A stretch of DNA of 64,000 nt from Maribacter sp. MMG018 (lineage in GTDB: Bacteria; Bacteroidota; Bacteroidia; Flavobacteriales; Flavobacteriaceae). Each line of letters starts with the position of its first letter. Position 1 is the first letter of the stretch. Shown piece by piece: positions 18,801 through 27,494 of this stretch. Under the pieces are notes generated by a model that was not told the DNA's origin, did no database searches, and saw nothing but the letters and a program-made list of their open reading frames with translations. The stretch spans positions 62,001-126,000 of the forward strand of contig NZ_JAGJEC010000003.1 of assembly GCF_018100785.1 (NCBI RefSeq), written 5' to 3'. A program made the translations under genes and the position numbers.

Positions 18801-21800
18801 GACAATATTGGCAATGTACCACAAACAAATTCCTGCTTCTTTGGGGTACTCAAAACCAAACCCACTGATAGATTTTGAAAATAATCCATTTTTTGTAAAT
18901 AATGTTTTAAGAAATTGGGATGTTGAAGGAAAAAGGAAGGCAGGCATCAGTTCTTTCGGTGTCGGGGGCACAAATGTACATGTGGTTGTTGAAGAATATG
19001 AAAATAAAACAAAAACTAGCGACGAAGGAAGACCGGTACAACTGCTTACATGGTCGGCCAAGTCACAAAAAAGCTTAGATGGTTATCAAAAAGCACTGGG
19101 CGACCATATAGACAAAGCAGCTACTCCCCTAGCCGATATAGCCTATTCGCTCAATGTTACAAGAGACATCTTTAACAATAGAAGCTTTGTAGTAGCTGGT
19201 CAATTAACCGAGGCCAGCGAAAAACTATTATCTGAAAATAGTAAGGACGTAAAGAGTAACTCTTTAAGGACGATTCCAAGCGAACTAGGATTTCTATTTC
19301 CCGGCCAAGGATCACAATACCTGCAAATGGGAAAAGAACTCTATGAAAATGAGTCAGTATTTAAAGAGGCTGTAGATACATGTGCCGACATTTTACTGAA
19401 CGAGTTTCAACTAGATATAAGAAACGTAATTTTTCCGGAAACAAATAACACAGAATCCGAAGAAAGATTAGAAGAAAGATTAAAAGATACGAAGTACACA
19501 CAGCCGGCATTGTTCGTTATCGAATATGCCCTATCACAACTTTGGTTAAGCTGGTCTATTAAACCTACCTTTTTATGCGGACACAGTATAGGTGAATTTG
19601 TTGCCGCCCACGTAGCGGGAGTATTTACCTTGACCGATGCATTACGTTTAATAACGGTAAGGGGCAAATTGGTAAGCGAGCTTCCCGGTGGAAGCATGCT
19701 TTCCGCTAGAACCTCTGTAGACAATTTATCGAAGATTATACCGGAGACACTTTCAATTGCCGCGGTAAATTCAGATCAATTATGCGTAATATCGGGTCCG
19801 GACAAGGAAATTGAAAATTTTGCACAACAACTAAAGGCAGATGGCATTGCCAATATGCTTTTAGCTACGAGCCATGCTTTTCATTCTACCATGATGGAAC
19901 CTATTTTGGATGTCTTTGAAAAAGAAGTCAGAAAAGTTTCTTTAAAAGCTCCGAATATACCTATGATCTCAACGGTAACAGGTACATGGTTAAGTGATAC
20001 GGATGCTACAAACCCAAAATATTGGACAGACCATCTACGCGATACCGTGCGTTTTTCAGACGCAATGGATACTATTTTAAACATGGAGGATGATGCCCTA
20101 CTTTTGGAAATAGGTCCAGGTCGTGCCCTTACGACATTGGCTCATCAGAAAAAAGGAGAGAAAACCGTAACTGCCATTTCCAGTTTGCCTTTACCCAAAA
20201 AGGGTGAAAACTCCTACCATGCGCTATTAACGGCATTGGGCCAATTGTGGTTAAAGGGTATAGAGCCGGATTGGAAAGAATTTTATAAAGACCAATCTAG
20301 ACAAAAAGTACTGTTACCATCTTACGTATATGACCGTAAGCCTTGTTGGATAGACCCTCCAGCTTCAGTGCCTCAATTTATCGACAATTCAACCATAGAA
20401 GAAAACATTATTCAACAAGAAAGTCCTGTAGAGACTAAGATCAATCAAAGTATTACGAATATGAGAAAAGAGAATATCCTTCAAAAAATTTCAGAAATAA
20501 TTTTAAAGACTTCCGGTATAGAACTTGAAGCAGGGGATACCACTTATAACTTTTTAGAACTTGGCCTAGATTCTTTAGTGCTAACCCAAATGGCCACTAC
20601 TTGCAAGAGAGAGTTTGATACGGCCATTACTTTTAGGCAACTTAGTGATGAGTTGAATACACCAGAGCTCTTGGCAAATTATCTTGATGAAGTTTTACCT
20701 GAGGAAAGTTTTGCCCCTGAACCTGCACAACCAATAAGCATCCCGGTGCAGCAAGCAGTAAACAATACTTCTCCGACACCTGTTCCCCAGTCCATTCCGC
20801 AATCTACGGTGACAACAGGGAACCATTATATCAACAATACAGATAATACTGCAGTAAGCCTTATTGCCCAACAACTTCAATTATTAGGAAAGCAATTAGA
20901 TTTACTTCAAGGGAACGGAACAATGCAAAATAGCCCTGTTCAAAATCAACCAGTTGCCCCTGTTACTCCCAATACAGTTCAAAATAATGGAAGTTTTAAA
21001 GCTCCTTTGACTTCTAGTACAACAACGTCAAATGATTCTTTGTCCGAAGAAGAGAAAAAAGAATTAAAAAAACCTTTTGGAGCTTCTCCGAAGATTGAAA
21101 AACAGCCCACCGAGATTACTCCCGAACACCAAGCATTTTTAGAAAAACTTATAAAACGTTATAACAAAAAAACAGCTTCGAGTAAGGCCTATTCGCAAAA
21201 ACATCGCTCTTATATGGCCGACCCTAGGGTAGTTTCCGGATTTAAACCGGCAACCAAAGAATTGGTTTACCCTATTGTTATCGAAAGATCATCGGGCAAT
21301 CGTTTGTGGGATTTGGACGGCAATGAGTACATTGACGCCCTTAATGGTTTTGGTGCCGGTCTATTTGGTCACCAACCAGATTTCATAAAAGAAGTTTTGC
21401 ACAAACAAGTAGACCTTGGTTTCGAAGTAGGCCCACAACACCCACTTGCAGGTGAAGTATGTAAATTGTTATGTGAATTTACCGGCCATGATCGTGCAGC
21501 CCTTTGTAATACAGGTTCTGAAGCTGTACTGGGTGCAGTGCGTATTGCAAGAACAGTTACCGGACGTTCACTAATTGTCTCTTTCGCAGGTTCTTACCAT
21601 GGTATCAATGACGAAGCCTTGGTACGAGGTTCCAAAAAATTAAAAACTTTTCCTGCTGCAGCAGGAATTTTGTCAGATTCCGTACAAAATGTATTGGTAT
21701 TGGAGTATGGAACAGAGGAAAGTTTAAGAATCATTAAAGAAAGGGCAAATGAAATAGCTGCGGTCTTAGTAGAGCCCGTACAAAGTAGAAGACCGGAATT

Positions 21801-22623
21801 TCAACCAATAGAATTTCTTAAAAAAGTGAGAGAGGTTACCACGGAATCGGAAACCGTTCTAATTTTTGATGAAATAATTACAGGCTTTAGAACACATCCA
21901 GGAGGAGCACAGGCACTTTTTGGCATCAAAGCGGATATTGCAACCTATGGTAAAGTTATTGGTGGAGGTATCTCTATCGGGGCAATTTTAGGAAAAAGAC
22001 AATATATGGATGCCCTTGATGGCGGGTTCTGGCAATATGGAGACGATTCTTTCCCAGAAGTAGGTGTTACCTATTTTGCTGGAACATTTGTACGTCACCC
22101 CTTAGCACTGGCCACTACCAAAGCTTCTTTAAATTTCATGAAAGAAAAAGGTCCGGAGCTTCAAAAAGGACTTTCTGAAATGACCGAAGGATTGGCCATT
22201 GAATTGAACAAGGAGTTTACTAAACGAAAACTACCTATTCAAGTCAATTATTACGCTTCTTTATGGAGACTTAAAATAATGGAGGATATTCCTTATTCCG
22301 AATTGCTATTCGTATTATTACGAGAAAAAGGAATTCATATTATGGATGGTTTCCCATGTTATATGACCATAGCGTATACACAAGAAGATATAAGAAAAAT
22401 TATTGATACCATCTTAGAGAGTATCGATGAACTTATTGAAGTAGGCATCTTTAAATTGGAAACGAACGGTAGCGCTACCTCCAGTGGAAATAAGTCTTCT
22501 ATAAAATCATTGAACACACCGCCTGTAGAAGGCGCAAGACTTGGTATGGACGAGTCTGGAAATCCTGCATGGTTTGTTGAAGATCAAAAGAAAAATGGAT
22601 CGTACGTTAAATTTGACATTTAA
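15856..22623 (+). CDS. hybrid NRPS-PKS: A-PCP-KS-AT-ACP-aminotransferase
   Basis: The 2255-residue megasynthase starts without a condensation domain, so it is a loading-plus-extension protein. Order: adenylation (about 20-515; YTSGSTGQPKGVP near 174, MYGPTETT near 310, GKIDR near 506); PCP (GGTS, Ser563); ketosynthase (about 626-1050; SACSTS Cys795, His931, His970); malonyl-type acyltransferase (about 1140-1440; GHSIGE Ser1244); ACP (LGLDSL, Ser1573); a Pro/Gln-rich linker; and a class III PLP aminotransferase (about 1755-2195; YGKVIGGG Lys2033) of the kind in MycA/ItuA and McyE. There is no ketoreductase, dehydratase or methyltransferase. Expected chemistry: an aminoacyl starter is extended with malonate, and the beta-ketone is transaminated to a beta-amine on the carrier. 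The C-terminal tail (PPVEGARLGMDESGNPAWF) precedes the hand-over to the next protein. Confidence 0.93.
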   Translation: MDASQKKLLEQYKTLNDTFVSYPEAPLHHLVSKQALMNPERTAIEFHGKKITFLEFDQKSNQLANYLLSLGTKPGDLIGVCLPRSGDVLITFIAIMKCGATYVPLDPAHPSHRLEFMLSDSDAKFLITTTELSEIFSSDHKKILKDQSIEKIEEFSKDNPKIEVPMDTLVYMIYTSGSTGQPKGVPISHKNLVNVLCSMIDEPGIAEEDRILAINIFSFDMCGVEIYAPLVKGACIVMADNDMVLDNHVLLNIIINEEITFMQATPTRWQLILNAGWEQRVNLKALTGGEPISKKLANELLDRCASVWNMYGPTETTIWSSLKRIERDDEIITVGKSIANTAIYILGKNGELVPSGTIGEIAIAGTGTAIGYWKRPDLTQEKFVENTFEPQKGKVLYKTGDLGKILPNGEIQCLGRIDQQVKVRGHRIELGEIEAFIDKLPHIQKSIVVVNTSMTGEPQLVSYIKSDKKLKDMPDFHKKIREMLPDYMVPSFYVQVDEFSKTASGKIDRNALPEPKYERPDYLAPFVKPSTKYQKLIAEVWLEVLRIPSIGIDDNFFEIGGTSILGQKAIVILQKKLNTSIPITKLYQFPTIRKLAAHLEIPKKKNSTKKSQKGKTEKNLQNHKDIAVIGMAGRFPGAQSVQELWDVLLEGRETTSFFTAEEIDKNIPEAIRKDPLYVPARGVVPSAKEFDSKFFGLNPRLALAMDPQQRLFMEISWEVLEQTGYLPRHYDGSVGVYAGCGYNTYYINNVIPNNDLLDQVGEFVATTVNDKDYIATRTAYHLNLKGPAISVHSACSTSLLAIAEATEALRTGQCDVALAGAASVTSPMNSGHLYQEGAIKTPTGHCCPFDENGKGTVFSDGAGVVLLKTLEDAERDGDTIYGVIKGIGLSNDGGEKGSFTAPSAEGQSQAIINALDDAQISPSEISYVEAHGTATPVGDPIEIEGLEMAFGEQEKKNFCAVGSIKSNMGHLTSAAGVAGFIKTILAMYHKQIPASLGYSKPNPLIDFENNPFFVNNVLRNWDVEGKRKAGISSFGVGGTNVHVVVEEYENKTKTSDEGRPVQLLTWSAKSQKSLDGYQKALGDHIDKAATPLADIAYSLNVTRDIFNNRSFVVAGQLTEASEKLLSENSKDVKSNSLRTIPSELGFLFPGQGSQYLQMGKELYENESVFKEAVDTCADILLNEFQLDIRNVIFPETNNTESEERLEERLKDTKYTQPALFVIEYALSQLWLSWSIKPTFLCGHSIGEFVAAHVAGVFTLTDALRLITVRGKLVSELPGGSMLSARTSVDNLSKIIPETLSIAAVNSDQLCVISGPDKEIENFAQQLKADGIANMLLATSHAFHSTMMEPILDVFEKEVRKVSLKAPNIPMISTVTGTWLSDTDATNPKYWTDHLRDTVRFSDAMDTILNMEDDALLLEIGPGRALTTLAHQKKGEKTVTAISSLPLPKKGENSYHALLTALGQLWLKGIEPDWKEFYKDQSRQKVLLPSYVYDRKPCWIDPPASVPQFIDNSTIEENIIQQESPVETKINQSITNMRKENILQKISEIILKTSGIELEAGDTTYNFLELGLDSLVLTQMATTCKREFDTAITFRQLSDELNTPELLANYLDEVLPEESFAPEPAQPISIPVQQAVNNTSPTPVPQSIPQSTVTTGNHYINNTDNTAVSLIAQQLQLLGKQLDLLQGNGTMQNSPVQNQPVAPVTPNTVQNNGSFKAPLTSSTTTSNDSLSEEEKKELKKPFGASPKIEKQPTEITPEHQAFLEKLIKRYNKKTASSKAYSQKHRSYMADPRVVSGFKPATKELVYPIVIERSSGNRLWDLDGNEYIDALNGFGAGLFGHQPDFIKEVLHKQVDLGFEVGPQHPLAGEVCKLLCEFTGHDRAALCNTGSEAVLGAVRIARTVTGRSLIVSFAGSYHGINDEALVRGSKKLKTFPAAAGILSDSVQNVLVLEYGTEESLRIIKERANEIAAVLVEPVQSRRPEFQPIEFLKKVREVTTESETVLIFDEIITGFRTHPGGAQALFGIKADIATYGKVIGGGISIGAILGKRQYMDALDGGFWQYGDDSFPEVGVTYFAGTFVRHPLALATTKASLNFMKEKGPELQKGLSEMTEGLAIELNKEFTKRKLPIQVNYYASLWRLKIMEDIPYSELLFVLLREKGIHIMDGFPCYMTIAYTQEDIRKIIDTILESIDELIEVGIFKLETNGSATSSGNKSSIKSLNTPPVEGARLGMDESGNPAWFVEDQKKNGSYVKFDI

Positions 22624-22696
22624 AAGGTAACCCTAATCAAATAACCGAATTACTTTGATAGCATAAATCTAACGAAGTAAAACAATAAACAATATA

Positions 22697-25600
22697 ATGC
22701 AAGACATAGTTGCCTTTAATCCGTTTGTCGGACCTGCAATCGAAAAAATAATTCCAATAGTACAAGCGCAAGCTGAAGTATGGATTGCCTGTAAGTTGGG
22801 GGGAGAAGATGCAAACCGAGCTTATAATGAATCTGTTTCCCTTATCTTAAAGGGCCATTTGAATAAAGCTGGACTAGAGGATGCCATACAGAAGTTAGTT
22901 CAACGTCATGAAGCATTAAGATCTACCTTTAGTAGGGACGGGCGTTTTATGACCGTTTTTGAGGAGCTACCCATTACACCTGTGTACAAAGATTTCTCGC
23001 AACTTGACGAAGCGGAAAAAAATAGGTCCGTAAAAGGTTATTTGTCTGAAGATGCCCATTATATTTTCGATTTGGTAGAAGGGCCATTATTTAAGATAGG
23101 TTTATTGAAATTATCGGAACTGGAACACCAATTAGTGCTCACGGCCCATCATATTATATGTGATGGTTGGTCTACAGGTATTATGCTCGAAGAAATAGGA
23201 AGTTTCTATTCAGCCTATACATCAGGAAAAACACCAGATGTTCCAGAACCCGAAATGTATAGCTCCTATGCCGAAGAAGAACAAGAGTTTATTCAAAGTA
23301 AAGACTATATTGTTACAGAACAATATTGGTTAAAACAATATGAAAAATCGGTTCCGACCGTAACACTTCCTACCGATTTTCCAAGGCCTCAATTAAGAAC
23401 TTTTAAAAGTAATCGCTTAGATTTTGAAATTGACAGTGATTTAGTTGCCGACCTAAAAAAAGTTGGAATAAAATCAGGAGCCAGTTTTGTAGTTACCTTG
23501 ATGGCCGCTTTTGAAGTGTTTCTTTACAGACAAACAGGACAAGATGACCTAGTTTTGGGGCTACCGGCCGCAGGCCAATCCCTGAGCGGAAAAACCCAAT
23601 TGATAGGACACTGTGTAAATCTGTTACCATTACGAACTAAAATTGCCGCAAATATTCCTTTCAACGAATATTTAAAAACCAGAAAAATTGCATTGTTCGA
23701 TGCCTATGAACACCAGCAATTTAGTTTTGGCCAATTACTTCAAAAACTTGCCATTGCAAGAGACCCTTCTCGGGTGCCATTGGTACCGATCATGTTTAAT
23801 ATAGACATGGGTATGGCCAATGCGGTTTCATTTGATGGATTGGACTATAAGCTAAAGAGCAACCCTAGGGCATATGAAGCTTTTGAGCTTTTTCTAAACG
23901 CGACCGGAACAGAAGATGAACTCATTCTAGAATGGGCCTATAACTCTGCTTTGTTCTCCTCTTCTACCATAGAGCAAATGATGGTTTCTTTTAAAGAAGT
24001 ACTACACGGTATTGTTGCCAACCCAAGTATCGAAATAGGAAATATCGTAAAGATAGATACTAAACCTTATACGGACCTGAACAACACTGTGGTTTCTTAT
24101 CCACAACTGGCATTACATGAACTTTTAGCCGAACAAGCTCAAAATACACCTCTAAAACAAGCTATAAAATTTGGCGATTCTAACATTTCTTACGAAAATT
24201 TAGAAAAGCAAGGTCACCAATTGGCACATTATTTTATAGAACAAGGGGTGGCGCCTGGCGATTATGTTGCCGTCTCATTACCGCGTTCAATTGAACTTGT
24301 GGTTACGCTTATCGCCATAATGGAATGTGGTGCCGCCTACCTACCTTTAGACCCTAACTACCCTAGCAAACGATTAGAGTTTATGTTAGAGGATTCTGAA
24401 GCCAAATATTTGATAACGACCAAAAACCTATCCTCTTCCTTAAAGTCCAATTCCAAGACTTTACTTTTAGAAGACATCTTTAAAGGCCTATCAAAATATC
24501 CCAATACATCTCCTAATATAAAAGTTGACAATAGTGAAGTAGTTTATTTGCTGTACACTTCCGGCTCTACCGGAAAACCAAAGGGAGTTCCTGTAACGCA
24601 CAAGAATTTGGTCAATTTTCTGTATAGCATGTTACAAGAGCCCGGTATCAAAGAAACCGACAAACTACTCTCCATTACAACGATATCCTTTGATATTGCA
24701 GGTTTAGAACTTTTTGTTCCCTTATTAAAAGGTGCTTCATTGGTATTGACGGATGAAGAAACCGCCAGGGACAGCCGTCTTTTGTTAGAGGTCATGGAAA
24801 ATGAGTCTATAACAATGATGCAGGCCACTCCAACAACTTGGCAAATGCTTTTAGATGCTGGCTGGAAAAAACCCTTGCCCATAAAAGCCTTGTGTGGAGG
24901 TGAAGCATTACCAATAGTATTGGCGAAAAATATATTGGAAAGAGTAGATGAGTTATGGAACATGTACGGCCCTACCGAAACCACAGTTTGGTCCGCCGTT
25001 AAGCAAATTTCAAAATCAGACGACCTGATAACCGTTGGAAAACCTATTGCCAATACTCAAATTTATATTGTAAATGAGCACAATCAGCTGGTAGAACCCG
25101 GTAAAACGGGTGAGCTGTGCATTGCCGGAGATGGTGTCGCCAAAGGATATTGGAAAAGACAAGACCTAACAGCTGAAAAATTCACAAAAAATCCTTTTGA
25201 ATCAGATTTAGGCCCTATTCTTTATCATACGGGTGATTTGGCCAAATTACTTCCCTCCGGAGAAGTTCAATGTTTGGGTCGTATAGATCAACAAATAAAA
25301 ATCAGGGGTCATCGTATTGAGCTCGGTGAAATTGAACAAGCCCTAGATTCTTTAGATGGCGTGCAATCATCCGTAGTATTGTTGAATGGAGATAATTTGG
25401 TCGCAAACCTAATTCCTGCACATATAGGAGATACAAGCACCGAACAAATAAACAGTTGGAAAGAAACTTTAAGAGAACAACTGCCCCCTCATATGGTCCC
25501 CCAGCAGTTTAATTTGGTAAAAGAATTTCCAACAACATTAAATGGCAAGATTGACAGAAAAGAATTACTTAATCTTTTATCTAAAAAAAATACTGCTACA

Positions 25601-26674
25601 AGTTTTGTCGACCCTAGCACAAAATCAGAAAAAATTATCGCCTCCATATGGCAAGAATGTCTTGGTATAGATAAAATAAATGTTAATAGTGACTTTTTTG
25701 AACTCGGAGGACATTCATTGATAGCCGTGAGGGTAATGACACAACTAGAAAAAGAAACAGGCAATAGATTGCCGTTAGTTGCCTTGTTGAAAAACCCAAC
25801 GGTTAAAAAATTGGCAGCATATATGGATAGTGAATTCATTACCTGGGATTCATTGGTACCATTAAAACCAGAAGGAAACAAACCTCCTTTATATATAGTA
25901 CACGGAGCTCATCACAATGTTTTTATATTTAATGACCTGGCCAAGCAATTAGACGATGACCAACCCGTCTACGCACTTCAACCAAAAGGTCTTAACGGCG
26001 TTTCGGAACCACATGACTCTATTGATGAAATGGCGGCACATTATGTCTCTGAGATTATAGCATCAAACCCTGAAGGACCTTATGCCCTCGCCGGATTTTC
26101 GTTAGGGGGAATCGTAGCTTTTGAAATGGCCAGACAATTAAGGGAACAAGGCAAAGAAGTAAAAATATTAGCTCTCTTTGATAGCTACGTCTTTCCGTAC
26201 TATTACTATAAAAACCCTTTCAAGAAAAAAGTTGTATCGTTCCTATATCTTTTAGGAAGGGTAACTTTTATCTTCTTGAATATGTTCAGTAGTGCGAAAA
26301 ATTTTAAAAGAAGGATCCAACTGATAAAGCTCCATGTTTCCGGATTATTCCTACGAATGAAAATCGGTAAGGAAAAACAACATGAAATGCAACATAACCG
26401 TTCATTGAAAATGGATACGATGCATAACCAAGCCACTGATCGTTACACGATTGTTCCACAAGATATGGTAGTGGACCTCTTTAGGGCCAAACAGGATATT
26501 TATTTCGCGCATGATTATAATTTATTGGGGTGGAAAAATATAGCTAAAAAAGGCATACGTAAACATATGGTACCTGGTAACCATATTGATATGTTCTCGT
26601 CGCCTAACGTAGAAGTATTTGCAAATAGCCTACAAGACGTTTTGGACAATTATGATACAGAAAACAAAGAGTAG
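22697..26674 (+). CDS. NRPS terminal module: C-A-PCP-TE
   Basis: The 1325-residue protein is a complete terminal module. The condensation domain (about 1-450) has an intact HHIICDG (His151-His152, Asp156). The adenylation domain (about 475-965) has YTSGSTGKPKGVP near 620, MYGPTETT near 756 and GKIDR. The PCP carries GGHSL with Ser1007. The type I thioesterase (about 1055-1325) shows a GFSLGG nucleophile elbow (Ser1135) and GNHIDMF (His1296), with a long hydrophobic/basic lid between. It accepts the diamino-acyl chain from the upstream ACP, adds one amino acid, and releases the product. By-eye specificity residues D-I-L-Q-L-G-M-V-W-K are close to the glycine code D-I-L-Q-L-G-L-I-W-K. It begins 73 bases after the upstream gene and overlaps the PPTase gene. 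Confidence 0.93.
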   Translation: MQDIVAFNPFVGPAIEKIIPIVQAQAEVWIACKLGGEDANRAYNESVSLILKGHLNKAGLEDAIQKLVQRHEALRSTFSRDGRFMTVFEELPITPVYKDFSQLDEAEKNRSVKGYLSEDAHYIFDLVEGPLFKIGLLKLSELEHQLVLTAHHIICDGWSTGIMLEEIGSFYSAYTSGKTPDVPEPEMYSSYAEEEQEFIQSKDYIVTEQYWLKQYEKSVPTVTLPTDFPRPQLRTFKSNRLDFEIDSDLVADLKKVGIKSGASFVVTLMAAFEVFLYRQTGQDDLVLGLPAAGQSLSGKTQLIGHCVNLLPLRTKIAANIPFNEYLKTRKIALFDAYEHQQFSFGQLLQKLAIARDPSRVPLVPIMFNIDMGMANAVSFDGLDYKLKSNPRAYEAFELFLNATGTEDELILEWAYNSALFSSSTIEQMMVSFKEVLHGIVANPSIEIGNIVKIDTKPYTDLNNTVVSYPQLALHELLAEQAQNTPLKQAIKFGDSNISYENLEKQGHQLAHYFIEQGVAPGDYVAVSLPRSIELVVTLIAIMECGAAYLPLDPNYPSKRLEFMLEDSEAKYLITTKNLSSSLKSNSKTLLLEDIFKGLSKYPNTSPNIKVDNSEVVYLLYTSGSTGKPKGVPVTHKNLVNFLYSMLQEPGIKETDKLLSITTISFDIAGLELFVPLLKGASLVLTDEETARDSRLLLEVMENESITMMQATPTTWQMLLDAGWKKPLPIKALCGGEALPIVLAKNILERVDELWNMYGPTETTVWSAVKQISKSDDLITVGKPIANTQIYIVNEHNQLVEPGKTGELCIAGDGVAKGYWKRQDLTAEKFTKNPFESDLGPILYHTGDLAKLLPSGEVQCLGRIDQQIKIRGHRIELGEIEQALDSLDGVQSSVVLLNGDNLVANLIPAHIGDTSTEQINSWKETLREQLPPHMVPQQFNLVKEFPTTLNGKIDRKELLNLLSKKNTATSFVDPSTKSEKIIASIWQECLGIDKINVNSDFFELGGHSLIAVRVMTQLEKETGNRLPLVALLKNPTVKKLAAYMDSEFITWDSLVPLKPEGNKPPLYIVHGAHHNVFIFNDLAKQLDDDQPVYALQPKGLNGVSEPHDSIDEMAAHYVSEIIASNPEGPYALAGFSLGGIVAFEMARQLREQGKEVKILALFDSYVFPYYYYKNPFKKKVVSFLYLLGRVTFIFLNMFSSAKNFKRRIQLIKLHVSGLFLRMKIGKEKQHEMQHNRSLKMDTMHNQATDRYTIVPQDMVVDLFRAKQDIYFAHDYNLLGWKNIAKKGIRKHMVPGNHIDMFSSPNVEVFANSLQDVLDNYDTENKE

Positions 26675-27416
26675 GTTATTTTGTGGTACAGTAGAGACTC
26701 CTATTGATATTACTGCAACTATTTCTGAAAACAAATCTGAAATAAAGCTATTCAAAATAAAACTATCCGACTTTTACGATCGGAGCCCTGACCTGGAAAT
26801 CTACCTAGATAATGTAGAATTACAGCGTTCACAAAAGTACCATTTTAAAAAGGACAGGAATAGGTTTATTATATGCCGGTCATTCCTTAAACTCTTGTTG
26901 GCGGAATATACCAAATTAGACGTTTCACAGATACATATCGACATACACCAAAACAAAAAACCCTATCTCCGCTCCCATCCATCCGTGTTTTTCAATGTTT
27001 CCCATACCAATGATTATGGCTTAATTGCAATAGGAAAAAATGCTGTAGGAATAGACGTAGAAAAAATAGATAGGGAAAACGATTTTTCCGAAACTATACC
27101 TTATATATTTAATAAAAATGAAGTTCTGGCACTAGAAAGTGCCACGGACAAGCAGAAGTTGTTCTATAAATTTTGGACCCGCAAAGAAGCTATTGTAAAG
27201 GCAACCGGAAAAGGTATAGAGGACGATTTTAGACAAATTCCATCTTCCGAAGGGCACCACTTGGTTACATCTCAATTATTGGCGGATATTACCGATCTAA
27301 CGGTTTTAAGTTTTGATATTAACGAAGAATATATTGGAGCTGTAGCATACGAAGGAAATCATGAAGATATCGTTTCCCTGCAGTACTCACCACTTCCATC
27401 CATATCATCGTTTTAA
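26652..27416 (+). CDS. Sfp-type 4'-phosphopantetheinyl transferase
   Basis: The 254-residue enzyme transfers phosphopantetheine from CoA to the conserved serine of carrier proteins, here the two PCPs and one ACP of the neighbouring synthetases. The Sfp signature is clear: VGIDVEKID (Asp135 and the following Glu, metal-binding) and KFWTRKEAIVKATGKGI (Trp175, Lys178, Glu179). The ATG at 26652 is preferred over the in-frame TTG at 26619: it gives a 23-base overlap with the thioesterase end and the residues before it add nothing to the domain. The overlap implies translational coupling, so this PPTase is dedicated to the cluster. Confidence 0.92.
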   Translation: MIQKTKSRLFCGTVETPIDITATISENKSEIKLFKIKLSDFYDRSPDLEIYLDNVELQRSQKYHFKKDRNRFIICRSFLKLLLAEYTKLDVSQIHIDIHQNKKPYLRSHPSVFFNVSHTNDYGLIAIGKNAVGIDVEKIDRENDFSETIPYIFNKNEVLALESATDKQKLFYKFWTRKEAIVKATGKGIEDDFRQIPSSEGHHLVTSQLLADITDLTVLSFDINEEYIGAVAYEGNHEDIVSLQYSPLPSISSF

Positions 27417-27494
27417 TTAAATGCGATTGTCATACTTAACCAGTACATAGTACGCTACTGGCTACTATACAACTTTGGAGTTTCTTAAAAAATA

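Noticed and set aside
17700-20700. A ketoreductase or dehydratase domain in the PKS module
   Set aside because: After the acyltransferase, the sequence goes through a short linker straight to the ACP; no Rossmann motif is present.
24544-25053. 169-codon minus-strand frame inside the second adenylation domain
   Set aside because: Shadow of a strongly conserved adenylation domain; no start context or known motif.
26619-26651. Longer PPTase beginning at TTG 26619
   Set aside because: The ATG at 26652 is closer to the conserved region and gives a simple coupled overlap; the extra residues are just the other frame of the thioesterase gene.
27440-27461. CCAGTA/TACTGG hairpin between the convergent PPTase and GT32 genes as a terminator
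   Set aside because: Only 6 bp with a 10-base loop and no T run; too weak to call.
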